DNA from: Nocardioides marinus | Lineage (GTDB): Bacteria > Actinomycetota > Actinomycetes > Propionibacteriales > Nocardioidaceae | Length of the DNA: 64,000 bases | Direction: 5' to 3' | Assembly (NCBI RefSeq): GCF_013408145.1 | Contig: NZ_JACBZI010000001.1 | Coordinates: 248,001-312,000 of the forward strand | Shown here: positions 54,307-63,136 of the stretch, piece by piece | How positions within the stretch are numbered: position 1 is the first letter of the stretch | Layout of the letters: the number at the start of each line of letters is the position of its first letter | Translations under genes and position numbers: made by a program | The notes under the pieces: model-generated | Database searches by the model: none | What the model was told of the DNA's origin: nothing | What the model saw: only the letters and a program-made list of their open reading frames with translations

Positions 54307-54481
54307 TCGGACCTGCGGGCGGGCACGAGGGCGGAGCGGTACACGGACGCACGCACCCCCGCCGGAGGGTGGCGGGATTGGCCCCCCTGGAGCGACGAAG
54401 GAGCGGAAGGGGTGGATCCCTCCGGCGGGGGTGTGGGCGACCGGGAGCCGCTCCGCCCCCAACACCCCGTCGGGGGTCCGA
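54307..54481. repeat. Long imperfect palindrome 2 after rplA
   Basis: A second 175-bp palindrome adjoining the first. TCGGACC (54307-54313) pairs with GGTCCGA (54475-54481), GGCGGAGCGG (54330-54339) with CCGCTCCGCC (54448-54457), and CACCCCCGCCGGAGGG (54354-54369) with CCCTCCGGCGGGGGTG (54418-54433). Together with palindrome 1 it fills most of the 507-base gap between rplA and aspT. Confidence 0.75.
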
Positions 54482-54506
54482 GCCCTGCTCCGCCACCCAC
54501 AGCGCG

Positions 54507-55787
54507 TCAGCGGGTGAGCGCCTCCGCGGCGGCGAGCGCCACGCAGGTGGCGACGCCGGCCATGGCGGTCTCGACCTGCTCCAGCGGCGGGAAGGTGGGG
54601 GCGAGGCGGATGTTGCGGTCGCGCGGGTCCTGGCCGTGGGGGAAGGACGCGCCGGCGGGGGTGAGGGCGATACCGGCCTCCTTGGCCAGCTGCACGACCC
54701 GGGTGGCGGTGCCGTCCATGACGTCGAGGTTCACGAAGTAGCCGCCGGTCGGCTCGGTCCACTCGGCGACCTCGAGCCCGGCGAGCTCGGCGGTCAGGGC
54801 GGCCTGCACCGCGGCGAACTTCGGCGCGATGAGCTCGCGGTGCTTGCGCATGTGGGCCCGCACGCCGTCGGCGTCGCCGAAGAACTGCACGTGGCGCAGG
54901 TGGTTGACCTTGTCGGGGCCGATGGAGGCCATGCCGAGGTGCTTCAGGAACCACGCCTTGTTGGTCTCGGACATCGCCATCACTGCGACGCCGGCGCCGG
55001 CGAAGGTGATCTTGGAGGTCGAGGCGAACATGATCGGCCGGTCGGGGTGGCCGTTGGCGGCGGCAATCGAGAGGGCGTCGGCGCTCTTGACCTCGGTGTC
55101 GGTGAGGTGGTGCAGCGCGTAGGCGTTGTCCCAGAAGACCCGGAAGTCCGGGGCCGCGGTCGGCATCGACATCAGGGCGGTCGCGACCTCGACCGAGCAG
55201 GTGGCGCCGGTCGGGTTGGCGTACGTCGGGACGATCCACAGGCCCTTGACCGACGGGTCGTCGGCGACCAGCGCCCGGACCGCCTCGACGTCGGGGCCGT
55301 CCTCGTTCATCGGGACGGTCACCATCTCGATGCCGAAGTCGGCCAGCATCGAGAAGTGCCGGTCGTAGCCGGGGACGGGGCAGACGAACTTCACGACCGG
55401 CTCGTCCTTCCACGCCCGCTCCGAGCCGGGGCCGCCCCACAGCAGTAGGTCGGTGAGCGCCTGGTGCATCATCGTGAGGCTGGAGTTGCCGCCGCAGATG
55501 ACCTGGGCGGTCTCCACGCCCAGCAGCTCGGCGAACATCTCGCGCAGCTCCAGGAGCCCCTCGAGCCCGCCGTAGTTGCGCACGTCCGCGCCGCTGCGGT
55601 CGGTGTGCCCGGTCGGGAGCGAGAGCAGCGCCTCGGAGAGGTCGAGCTGGTCGCTCGCCGGCTTGCCGCGCGTGAGGTCGAGCGAGAGCCCGCGGTCCTT
55701 GAGCTCGGCGTACGCCGCCTGCTTGTCGGCGAGGAAGGCAGCCAGCTCGTCGGCGGAGAGGGAGGACAGGGGCGCGCGCTCGGTCAT
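54507..55787 (-). CDS. aspT: Aspartate aminotransferase, AspT type
   Basis: 426-aa PLP enzyme of the class Ic aspartate aminotransferase group, the same length as Corynebacterium AspT. SLDLTRGKPASDQLDL is the N-terminal signature, DVRNYGGLEGLLELREMFAELLG the next block, VPTYANPTGAT and WDNAYALHHL bind PLP, and FASTSKITFAGAGVAVM contains the PLP-lysine. It transfers amino groups between aspartate and 2-oxoglutarate. It lies antisense to the ribosomal genes. Confidence 0.9.
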   Translation of the reverse strand: MTERAPLSSLSADELAAFLADKQAAYAELKDRGLSLDLTRGKPASDQLDLSEALLSLPTGHTDRSGADVRNYGGLEGLLELREMFAELLGVETAQVICGGNSSLTMMHQALTDLLLWGGPGSERAWKDEPVVKFVCPVPGYDRHFSMLADFGIEMVTVPMNEDGPDVEAVRALVADDPSVKGLWIVPTYANPTGATCSVEVATALMSMPTAAPDFRVFWDNAYALHHLTDTEVKSADALSIAAANGHPDRPIMFASTSKITFAGAGVAVMAMSETNKAWFLKHLGMASIGPDKVNHLRHVQFFGDADGVRAHMRKHRELIAPKFAAVQAALTAELAGLEVAEWTEPTGGYFVNLDVMDGTATRVVQLAKEAGIALTPAGASFPHGQDPRDRNIRLAPTFPPLEQVETAMAGVATCVALAAAEALTR

Positions 55788-55845
55788 GGCCCCGATCCTG
55801 CCAGCCCCGCCGGCGGGCCCGGTGGGGGTGTCCGCCGGGACAGGC

Positions 55846-56538
55846 TCAGATCAGGATGCCGCGGCTGGCCAGGCCCACGCCGCGCCCGAGGTTGCCGCGG
55901 AACATCGCGTCCAGTCGCGGGTTGTCGGCGAGGTCCCACAACATCTGCGCCACCTGCCAGGCGCCGGCCCGGGCGACGTGGATGCCGAACATCGCGAAGC
56001 CGTCGTCGAGGCGCCCGCCGATCTCGTCGAGCCGGGCCACGACGCCGTTGGAGAACCACGACTTGATCTCGTCCGCGGCCTCCTCCAGCACGCTGTTGGT
56101 CGTGGAGAAGTCCACGTGCTCGGGGCTGTCGTCGACCGGGTCGACGCCGAGCTCCCGGCAGGTCAGCACCACCGCGGAGGGCAGGTCGTGGCAGATGTGG
56201 GCGTTCATGCCGGCCAGGGCGAACTGGATCGGGTGGGTCCGTGGCTTGCGGCGGTTGTCGAAGAGCGGCGCCCAGGCGTCGTTGACCTCGCGGCCGTCGA
56301 GGTCGGCGGCGTAGGCGTCGAAGAACAGGTTGGCGAAGTGCACGTCGAGGCGCCCGAGGAACGGACCGGCCCCGAACCTGCCCTGGTCGATCGCGACGTC
56401 GACGAGCCGGGTGACCTGCTGGTACATCCGGTTGAACGTCGCCACGCCGTCCTCGGACGGGAGGGCGGCCTCGATCGTCGCCATCCGCTCCAGGACGTCG
56501 TCGATGCTCTGGGCGTCGGCCCAGCCGGTGCTCGTCAT
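55846..56538 (-). CDS. DUF5995 family protein
   Basis: 230-aa soluble protein matching the DUF5995 pattern as I recall it: DGVATFNRMYQQVTRLVDVA, FLGRLDVHFANLFFDAYAAD, FALAGMNAHICHDLPSAVVLT. The conserved His residues suggest a metal-dependent or hydrolase-like helical bundle, but the function is unknown. The ATG at 56538 is 6 bases after CATGGT (minus strand). It is divergent from the rplJ promoter. Confidence 0.75.
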   Translation of the reverse strand: MTSTGWADAQSIDDVLERMATIEAALPSEDGVATFNRMYQQVTRLVDVAIDQGRFGAGPFLGRLDVHFANLFFDAYAADLDGREVNDAWAPLFDNRRKPRTHPIQFALAGMNAHICHDLPSAVVLTCRELGVDPVDDSPEHVDFSTTNSVLEEAADEIKSWFSNGVVARLDEIGGRLDDGFAMFGIHVARAGAWQVAQMLWDLADNPRLDAMFRGNLGRGVGLASRGILI

Positions 56539-56556
56539 GGTCCGACCATGCCCGAT

Positions 56557-56585
56557 TTGGCGGGCTCGTGGGTTGCACCTATCGT
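56557..56585 (+). promoter_or_regulatory. rplJL promoter
   Basis: TTGGCG (56557-56562) and TATCGT (56580-56585) with exactly 17 bases between them. A palindrome GTTACG-tcc-CGTAAC (56584-56598) overlaps the -10 and the likely start site. Confidence 0.65.
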
Positions 56586-56591
56586 TACGTC

Positions 56592-56730
56592 CCGTAACCA
56601 GAGACCGCCGGTCGTCCGGCTGCCCAGGCAGTCGGTCCGAAGGCCCCGCGAGAGCGGGCGACCTGCGCAGGTGAGCAGAGCAGCCGGCCCCGCCGGTCCA
56701 CGCCCTGAGCACCTGTGCTCGGGGCGTTCG
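56592..56730 (+). ncRNA. Ribosomal protein L10 leader
   Basis: The 5' leader of rplJ resembles the L10 leader that binds the L10(L12) complex for autoregulation: AGAGACCGCCGGTCGTCCGG, GGCCCCGCGAGAGCGGG and CGACCTGCGCAGGTGA occur in order. It ends with a terminator-like hairpin, CGCCCTGAGCA (56701-56711) pairing with TGCTCGGGGCG followed by TTCGTCATT. Boundaries are approximate. Confidence 0.75.
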
Positions 56731-56777
56731 TCATTCCACGGGTGCCCGCGGTCTCTCCAGCAGAAGTGAGGAGACCC

Positions 56778-57437
56778 ATGGCGCGGGCAGACAAGCAGGC
56801 GGCCGTCGCGGAGATCGTTGAGTCGTTCAACGCCTCCGCAGGTGCCGTGCTGACCGAGTACCGCGGTCTCACCGTGAAGGAGCTGCAGGACCTCCGTCGC
56901 TCCCTCGGCGAGAACGCTTCGTACGCCGTGGTCAAGAACACGCTGGCCAAGCTGGCCGCCGACGAGGTCGGGATCTCCGGCTTCGACGAGCTGCTGACCG
57001 GTCCCACCGCGATCGCCTTCATCAACGGCGACGTGGTCGAGGCCGCCAAGGGCCTGCGTGACTTTGCCAAGGCCAACCCCACCCTCGTGATCAAGGGTGG
57101 CGTCCTCGACGGCCAGCCCCTCGACGCGGCCGAGATCGCCAAGCTGGCGGACCTCGAGTCCCGTGAGGTGCTGCTGGGCAAGCTGGCCGGCGCGATGCTC
57201 GCGTCGCTCAGCCAGGCCGTCTACCTGCTCAACGCGCCGATCGCCCAGGCCGCCCGCCTCGCGGGTGCGCTGCAGGCCAAGGCCGAGCAGGACCCCTCGA
57301 TCCTCGCAGGTGGTGCCGGTACGCCGGTCGCCGCCGAGGAGGCCCCCGCCGCGGAGGACACCGCGGCCGAGGCCCCCGCCGACGAGGCCCCGGCTGCCGC
57401 CGAGGCCTCTGACGAGGGCGACACCGCCGAGGCCTGA
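56778..57437 (+). CDS. rplJ: 50S ribosomal protein L10
   Basis: 219-aa base of the L7/L12 stalk. [39 protein letters not shown] and [17 protein letters not shown] are conserved. The C-terminus is a long Ala/Glu-rich acidic tail (from about residue 175), longer than in E. coli (165 aa). ATG 56778 has GAGGAG upstream. Confidence 0.97.
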   Translation: MARADKQAAVAEIVESFNASAGAVLTEYRGLTVKELQDLRRSLGENASYAVVKNTLAKLAADEVGISGFDELLTGPTAIAFINGDVVEAAKGLRDFAKANPTLVIKGGVLDGQPLDAAEIAKLADLESREVLLGKLAGAMLASLSQAVYLLNAPIAQAARLAGALQAKAEQDPSILAGGAGTPVAAEEAPAAEDTAAEAPADEAPAAAEASDEGDTAEA

Positions 57438-57524
57438 GCCACCAGGCTCCGACCCCGGCACACCACCACCTGAAACCCGGCCGACGACCGAGATGTCGCG
57501 GCCACCAACGGAAGGAACGCCATC

Positions 57525-57917
57525 ATGGCGAAGCTGAGCACTGACGAGCTCCTCGACGCGTTCAAGGAGATGACCCTCATCGAGCTCTCCGAGTTCGTGA
57601 AGCAGTTCGAGGACACCTTCGGCGTCACCGCCGCCGCCCCGGTCGCCGTGGCCGCCGCTCCCGCCGCCGGCGGTGCCGGTGGTGGCGAGGCCGCCGCTGC
57701 CGAGCAGGACGAGTTCGACGTCATCCTCGAGGCCGCTGGTGACAAGAAGATCAACGTCATCAAGGAGGTGCGCGCCCTGACCTCGCTCGGTCTGAAGGAG
57801 GCCAAGGAGCTCGTCGAGGCCGCCCCGAAGCCGATCCTGGAGAAGGTCGCCAAGGACGCCGCTGAGAAGGCCAAGGAGGCCCTCGAGGGCGCCGGCGCCA
57901 CCGTCACCGTCAAGTGA
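57525..57917 (+). CDS. rplL: 50S ribosomal protein L7/L12
   Basis: 130-aa stalk protein with N-terminal dimerisation domain ([20 protein letters not shown]), an Ala/Gly hinge ([16 protein letters not shown]) and C-terminal factor-binding domain ([20 protein letters not shown]). GGAAGGA precedes the ATG. 87 bases after rplJ. Confidence 0.98.
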   Translation: MAKLSTDELLDAFKEMTLIELSEFVKQFEDTFGVTAAAPVAVAAAPAAGGAGGGEAAAAEQDEFDVILEAAGDKKINVIKEVRALTSLGLKEAKELVEAAPKPILEKVAKDAAEKAKEALEGAGATVTVK

Positions 57918-57959
57918 CCCCCTGACCGGTGGGCGGCCCAGGCCGCCCTCGGTCGCACC

Positions 57960-57994
57960 GACGGCCCCGTTTCCCTCGTGGGAGCGGGGCCGTC
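57960..57994 (+). terminator. rplJL terminator
   Basis: GACGGCCCCG (57960-57969) pairs with CGGGGCCGTC (57985-57994); the loop contains a further CCC/GGG pairing. 42 bases after the rplL stop. Confidence 0.75.
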
Positions 57995-58233
57995 AGGCAT
58001 TTGTGCAGGTCGCAGGCAGCTTCGGGGTGGTCCGGCCCGAGCAGCGGGCGTACCCGCCGGGGGATAGCGCCCACGGGACCGTGGACACGTCTCGGTGATC
58101 GGCGTCTGAGTGACGCCGACGACAAAGTGACGTAACCTCGCCGCGGTAACGGCGTTGTTACCCGTGAGTGTGGTCACCTCCCCGACGGGGCGTGGTGGAC
58201 GCTGCAGCCGCAGGACGAAGGGGAGTCACGTAC
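57995..58233 (+). promoter_or_regulatory. Upstream region of the mce operon
   Basis: No gene seen. TCGGCGTC-tgagt-GACGCCGA (58099-58119) is a perfect 8+8 inverted repeat, and GTAAC/GTTAC words recur at about 58132-58160 (CGTAAC, GGTAAC, GTTGTTAC). These are candidate operator sites. I cannot name a clear -35/-10 pair. Confidence 0.35.
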
Positions 58234-59187
58234 ATGGGCGTGGAGATCAAGGTCGAGAACCTGACCAAGTCCTTCGGGAAGCAGCTGATCTGGGGGGACG
58301 TGACGCTGACCGTCCCCGCCGGCGAGATCTGCGTGATGCTCGGCCCCTCGGGCACCGGCAAGTCGGTGTTCCTGAAGACGCTGATCGGTCTGCTGAAGCC
58401 CGACCAGGGCTCGATCATCATCGAGGGCACCGACATCGCCTCCTGCTCCGAGCGTGAGCTCTACGAGATCCGCAAGCTCTTCGGCGTGCTGTTCCAGGAC
58501 GGCGCGATGTTCGGCTCGATGAACCTCTACGACAACGTCGCCTTCCCGCTGCGCGAGCACACCAAGAAGTCCGAGTCCGAGGTCCGCTCCATCGTGATGG
58601 AGAAGATGGACCTCGTCGGTCTCCTCGGCGCCGAGGACAAGCTTCCCGGTGAGATCTCCGGCGGCATGCGCAAGCGCGCCGGCCTGGCCCGCGCGCTGGT
58701 GCTCGACCCCGAGATCGTCCTCTTCGACGAGCCCGACTCCGGCCTCGACCCGGTCCGCACCGCGTTCCTCAACCAGCTGATCGTCGACCTCAACGCCCAG
58801 ATCGACGCGACGTTCCTGATCGTCACCCACGACATCAACACCGCTCGCACGGTGCCCGACAACATCGGCCTGCTCTACCACAAGCACCTGGCGATGTTCG
58901 GCCCGCGCGAGATGCTGCTCAGCTCCGAGGAGCCGGTGGTGCGCCAGTTCCTCAACGCCCAGCGCGTCGGCCCCATCGGCATGTCCGAGGAGAAGGACGC
59001 CGACGAGCTGGCGGCCGAGGCCGACCAGGAGCTGCCCCCGCTGCCGCCGATCCCGATGCAGCTCGAGCCCTCGAACGGCATCCCGCGCCGCTCCCAGCGC
59101 GAGCCGGGTGCCTGGTGCCGCGACAACGGCGTGACGCCCCCGCCGGGGTCGTTCGAGGAGAACATGACCATGACCACGGGCGCCTGA
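58234..59187 (+). CDS. Mce transporter ATP-binding protein (MlaF/MceG-like)
   Basis: 317-aa ATPase energising the Mce lipid importer. Walker A is GPSGTGKS, signature ISGGMRKRAGLARAL (the ISGGM variant is typical of MlaF/Mkl), Walker B IVLFDEPDSGLDP, switch VTHDIN. The C-terminal about 70 residues after LNAQRVGPIGMSEE are a Pro-rich tail. ATG 58234 has GGGGAG upstream. In mycobacteria the MceG ATPase is encoded away from mce operons; here it leads one. Confidence 0.92.
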   Translation: MGVEIKVENLTKSFGKQLIWGDVTLTVPAGEICVMLGPSGTGKSVFLKTLIGLLKPDQGSIIIEGTDIASCSERELYEIRKLFGVLFQDGAMFGSMNLYDNVAFPLREHTKKSESEVRSIVMEKMDLVGLLGAEDKLPGEISGGMRKRAGLARALVLDPEIVLFDEPDSGLDPVRTAFLNQLIVDLNAQIDATFLIVTHDINTARTVPDNIGLLYHKHLAMFGPREMLLSSEEPVVRQFLNAQRVGPIGMSEEKDADELAAEADQELPPLPPIPMQLEPSNGIPRRSQREPGAWCRDNGVTPPPGSFEENMTMTTGA

Positions 59188-59203
59188 GGAGTACGAGACA
59201 CAC

Positions 59204-59989
59204 GTGGCGTCCATGACCGCGACCAGGGTGCTCGCCCCGGTCGGGGCCGCAGGCAAGCTCTTCGCCTTCGGCCTCGACGTGGGACGGGCCCTGTTCCGTC
59301 GCCCCTTCCAGCTCCGCGAGTTCATCCAGCAGGCCTGGTTCATCGCGTCGGTGACGATCATCCCCACCGCGCTGGTGGCCATCCCCTTCGGCGCGGTCAT
59401 CGCGCTGCAGGTGGGCGGGCTCATCAAGCAGTTCGGGGCGCAGTCCTTCACCGGCTCGGCCTCCGTGCTGGCGGTCGTCCAGCAGGCCGCACCGATCGCG
59501 ACGGCGCTGCTCATCGCAGGAGCGGGCGGGTCGGCGATCGCCGCCGACCTCGGTGCCCGCAAGATCCGCGAGGAGCTCGACGCCATGATGGTGCTGGGCA
59601 TCGACCCGATCCAGCGCCTCGTGGTGCCCCGGGTGCTCGCGGCCATGCTCGTCGCCGTCTTCCTCAACGGCCTGGTCTCGGTGGTCGGCGTGGCCGGCGG
59701 CTACGTCTTCAACGTCGTGCTCCAGGACGGGACGCCGGGCGCCTACATCGCCAGCTTCACCGCCCTGGCCCAGCTGCCAGACCTGTGGGTCGGCCTGGTG
59801 AAGGCGACGATCTTCGGTCTGATCGCAGCGGTGGTGGCCGCCTACAAGGGCATGAACGCGGCCGGCGGACCCAAGGGCGTGGGTGATGCGGTGAACGAGT
59901 CCGTGGTCATCACCTTCGTCCTGCTGTTCATCGTCAACTTCGTCATCAGTGCGATCTACCTCCAGGTCGTCCCCCCGAAGACGGGCTGA
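59204..59989 (+). CDS. YrbE/MlaE-type permease, first subunit
   Basis: 261-aa permease of the Mce transporter (YrbE A type). FIQQAWFIASVTIIPTALVAIPFGAVIALQVG and GARKIREELDAMMVLGIDPIQRLVVPR are diagnostic MlaE-family motifs. The GTG at 59204 has GAGGAG upstream. 16 bases after the ATPase gene. Confidence 0.93.
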   Translation: MASMTATRVLAPVGAAGKLFAFGLDVGRALFRRPFQLREFIQQAWFIASVTIIPTALVAIPFGAVIALQVGGLIKQFGAQSFTGSASVLAVVQQAAPIATALLIAGAGGSAIAADLGARKIREELDAMMVLGIDPIQRLVVPRVLAAMLVAVFLNGLVSVVGVAGGYVFNVVLQDGTPGAYIASFTALAQLPDLWVGLVKATIFGLIAAVVAAYKGMNAAGGPKGVGDAVNESVVITFVLLFIVNFVISAIYLQVVPPKTG

Positions 59990-59993
59990 TCCC

Positions 59994-60821
59994 ATGGCGA
60001 ACCTCAAGGCGGTCTACACCAAGCCCCTCTCGTCCCTCGACGACCTGGGCCAGCAGCTCGCGTTCTACATCCGGGCCCTCGTGGCGGCGCCCCGTGCAGC
60101 GGTGCGCTACCAGAAGGAGGTCCTGCGGATCCTCGCCGAGGTCACCCTCGGCTCCGGCTCCCTGGCCGTCATCGGCGGCACCGTGGGCGTCATCGTGTCG
60201 ATGACGTTCTTCACCGGCGCGCAGGTCGGCCTCTCCGGGTACGCCGCGCTCGACCAGATCGGCACGGCCCCGTTCGCCGGGTTCGTCTCGGCGTACTTCA
60301 ACACCCGCGAGATCGCGCCGCTGGTCGCGGGCATCGCGCTGGCTGCGACCGTGGGCTGCGGCTTCACCGCCCAGCTCGGCGCGATGCGCATCTCCGAGGA
60401 GATCGACGCCGTCGAGGTGATGGCGATCCCGTCGATGCAGTACCTCGTCTCCACGCGCATCGTCGGCGGCCTGATCGCGATCATCCCGCTCTACGTCGTG
60501 GGCCTGCTCTCCTCCTACTTCGCCACGCGCCTGACCGTGATCCAGTTCTACGGACAGTCCGCGGGCACCTACGACCACTACTTCAACCAGTTCCTGCCGC
60601 CCGGCGACGTGCTGTGGTCCTTCGGCAAGGTGCTGGTCTTCGCCGTCACCGTGATCCTGATCCACTGCTACTACGGCTACACCGCCTCCGGCGGCCCGGC
60701 CGGGGTCGGCGTGGCCGTGGGACGCGCGGTGCGGACGTCCATCGTGGCCGTGAACGTCATCGACCTGTTCTTGTCGATGGCGATCTGGGGCACCACCACG
60801 ACCGTGAGACTGGCGGGCTAG
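59994..60821 (+). CDS. YrbE/MlaE-type permease, second subunit
   Basis: 275-aa second permease (YrbE B type). FTGAQVGLSGYAALDQIGTAPFAGFVSAYFNTREIAPL and MRISEEIDAVEVMAIPSMQYLVSTR are typical. Together with the first it forms the inner-membrane channel. 4 bases after the previous stop. Confidence 0.93.
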   Translation: MANLKAVYTKPLSSLDDLGQQLAFYIRALVAAPRAAVRYQKEVLRILAEVTLGSGSLAVIGGTVGVIVSMTFFTGAQVGLSGYAALDQIGTAPFAGFVSAYFNTREIAPLVAGIALAATVGCGFTAQLGAMRISEEIDAVEVMAIPSMQYLVSTRIVGGLIAIIPLYVVGLLSSYFATRLTVIQFYGQSAGTYDHYFNQFLPPGDVLWSFGKVLVFAVTVILIHCYYGYTASGGPAGVGVAVGRAVRTSIVAVNVIDLFLSMAIWGTTTTVRLAG

Positions 60822-60824
60822 GCG

Positions 60825-62105
60825 ATGTTGAAGCAGTTCAAGCTCCTCGGGATCGTCTTCCTCGCGCTGCTCCTCGGCGGCGTGTGGTTGACCTATGCCG
60901 TGTTCACCAAGAAGTTCGCCGAGTACGACGAGGTCACGCTTCAGTCCTCGACGCTGGGTCTTCAGCTGCCCACCCGCGGGGACGTCAAGATCCGCGGCGT
61001 GATCATCGGCGAGGTCCTCGACTTCGAGCCGGTCGCCGACGGGGCCGAGGTCACCCTGGGCATCTACCCCGGTGAGATCGACCAGGTCCCTGCCGACGTG
61101 ACCGGCCAGATCGTGCCCAAGACCCTGTTCGGCGAGAAGTACGTCTCCCTGGTCATCCCCGACGCTCCCGCGTCGGACTCCCTGCAGCCGGGCGACGTCA
61201 TCGACCAGACCAAGACCGCCACCGAGGTGGAGGCCGTGCTCAACGACCTCTACCCGTTGCTGCGCACGGTGCAGCCGGCCGAGCTCAACATGACCCTGAA
61301 CGCCCTGGCGACCGCCCTCGAGGGCCGCGGCGACCAGCTCGGCGACAACCTGGAGACGGTGGACCGCTACCTCAAGCGATTCAACCCCCAGCTGCCGGCG
61401 CTGGTCGAGGACCTGCGGCTCACGGCCCAGGTCTCCGACATCTACGCCGACGTGCTGCCCGAGGTGGGCCAGATCCTGCGTGACCAGATCACGACGCTCG
61501 GGACGCTGGAGAACCGCGAGGACGCCCTGAACGCACTCTTCAACGACGTCTCGGACTTCTCCGGCAGCGCGGAGTCCTTCCTGCGCACCAACGGGGACAA
61601 CCTGATCCGTCTCGGCGAGATCAGCAAGCCCCAGGTCACGATGCTGGCGAAGTACGCCCCGGAGTTCTCGTGCCTGTCCAAGGGCATCGTCAACGCCGGC
61701 AAGCTGCAGGCCGAGGCGTTCCGCAACTTCACCCTGCACATCGTGCTGGAGACCCTGCCCAACCAGCCGCGCGCGTACGGGGTCAACGACCTGCCGCGCT
61801 ACGGCGAGGACCGGGGCCCCAACTGCCTGAACCTGCCCAACCCGCCCTGGAACCAGGACAACCCCGTGCGAGCCCAACCGAACATGGACGACGGCGTCGA
61901 CGAGCCGACCGGCAAGGGCACCTCCCGGGTCGCCCCCGGGCCGTGGTTCCGCAGCAGTGAGGGCTGGACCGGCACCGCCACCGAGTCCTCCTTCCTCAAG
62001 GAGCTGCTCGCGCCCGGCCTCGGGGTCAGCGCCGAGGACGTCTCCGACCTCGGGCCGCTGCTGCTCGGGCCGATGGCACGCGGCGCGGAGGTGAGCATGC
62101 GATGA
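60825..62105 (+). CDS. MCE-family lipid-binding protein A
   Basis: 426-aa MCE protein. An N-terminal membrane anchor (LGIVFLALLLGGVWLTYAV) is followed by the MCE domain (about residues 38-115: LPTRGDVKIRGVIIGEVLDF, FGEKYVSL) and a long helical region forming the lipid tunnel. It is the first of the mce A-F series. The stop overlaps the next start by 4 bases. Confidence 0.92.
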   Translation: MLKQFKLLGIVFLALLLGGVWLTYAVFTKKFAEYDEVTLQSSTLGLQLPTRGDVKIRGVIIGEVLDFEPVADGAEVTLGIYPGEIDQVPADVTGQIVPKTLFGEKYVSLVIPDAPASDSLQPGDVIDQTKTATEVEAVLNDLYPLLRTVQPAELNMTLNALATALEGRGDQLGDNLETVDRYLKRFNPQLPALVEDLRLTAQVSDIYADVLPEVGQILRDQITTLGTLENREDALNALFNDVSDFSGSAESFLRTNGDNLIRLGEISKPQVTMLAKYAPEFSCLSKGIVNAGKLQAEAFRNFTLHIVLETLPNQPRAYGVNDLPRYGEDRGPNCLNLPNPPWNQDNPVRAQPNMDDGVDEPTGKGTSRVAPGPWFRSSEGWTGTATESSFLKELLAPGLGVSAEDVSDLGPLLLGPMARGAEVSMR

Positions 62106-63136
62106 AGCTCCTCGACGCGAAGACCTCCGCCGACCTCGTCAAGCTCCTCGTCTTCATCGTGGTCACCACGATGGCCACGGGACTGCTGGTCGTGATGGTC
62201 GGCAACCTCACCTTCGGCGCCTCCAAGCCCTACCGCGCCGAGTTCGTCGACGCCACCGGCGTCGTGAAGGGCGACGACGTCCGGGTGGCCGGCGTGAAGG
62301 TCGGCAGCGTGACCGACATCGAGATCGTCGACCGGACCCGTGCCCTGGTGTCCTTCGACGTCGACGAGGACGTCGCGGTCAACCTCGCCACCCACGCCGC
62401 CATCCGCTACCGCAACCTCGTCGGTCAGCGCTACATCTCGCTGAGCCAGCAGGTCGGCGACACGACCCCGCTGGAGGAGGACGCCGTCATCGACGTCCGC
62501 AACACCAGCCCGGCACTCGACCTGACGGTGCTCTTCAACGGTTTCAAGCCGTTGTTCCAGGCCCTGTCGCCCGACGACATCAACCAGCTCTCCTACGAGA
62601 TCGTCCAGGTCTTCCAGGGCGAGGGCGGCACGCTGGAGAGCCTGCTGGGCCACACGGCCTCGGTCACCAAGACGCTGGCCGACCGTGACGAGGTGATCAG
62701 CGACCTGATCGTCAACCTCGACGACGTGCTGGACCGCATCGCCGACCGCGACAGCGAGCTGAGCGACCTGATCATCACCTTCAAGCAGCTCGTCAAGGGC
62801 CTGAAGCAGGACCGCAAGCCGATCCTCGACTCGCTCGAGCAGATCTCGGCGCTCTCCGAGGAGACGGCCTCGCTGGTCACCGGCATCCGCAAGCCCTTCA
62901 CCAACGACATCAAGCAGCTGCGCCGATTCGCCGACAACGTCAACCGCAACAAGGGTGAGCTCGACCGTGCGCTCCAGGTGCTGCCGATCAAGCTGGAGAA
63001 GGTGGGTCGCACCGCGATCTACGGCTCCTACTTCAACTTCTACCTCTGCCACTTCCAGGGCCGTGTCCGGCTCCCCGGAGGCAGCTCGGTGCCGATCGAC
63101 TACAACGTGGGTGGAGCGAGGTGTGACCTCGGATGA
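62102..63136 (+). CDS. MCE-family lipid-binding protein B
   Basis: 344-aa MCE protein with an N-terminal anchor (LLVFIVVTTMATGLLVVMVG), MCE domain (FVDATGVVKGDDVRVAGVKVGSV, LVGQRYISL) and a helical region. The C-terminus carries a Cys pair (YLCHF, ARCDLG). It overlaps both neighbours by ATGA. Confidence 0.92.
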   Translation: MKLLDAKTSADLVKLLVFIVVTTMATGLLVVMVGNLTFGASKPYRAEFVDATGVVKGDDVRVAGVKVGSVTDIEIVDRTRALVSFDVDEDVAVNLATHAAIRYRNLVGQRYISLSQQVGDTTPLEEDAVIDVRNTSPALDLTVLFNGFKPLFQALSPDDINQLSYEIVQVFQGEGGTLESLLGHTASVTKTLADRDEVISDLIVNLDDVLDRIADRDSELSDLIITFKQLVKGLKQDRKPILDSLEQISALSEETASLVTGIRKPFTNDIKQLRRFADNVNRNKGELDRALQVLPIKLEKVGRTAIYGSYFNFYLCHFQGRVRLPGGSSVPIDYNVGGARCDLG

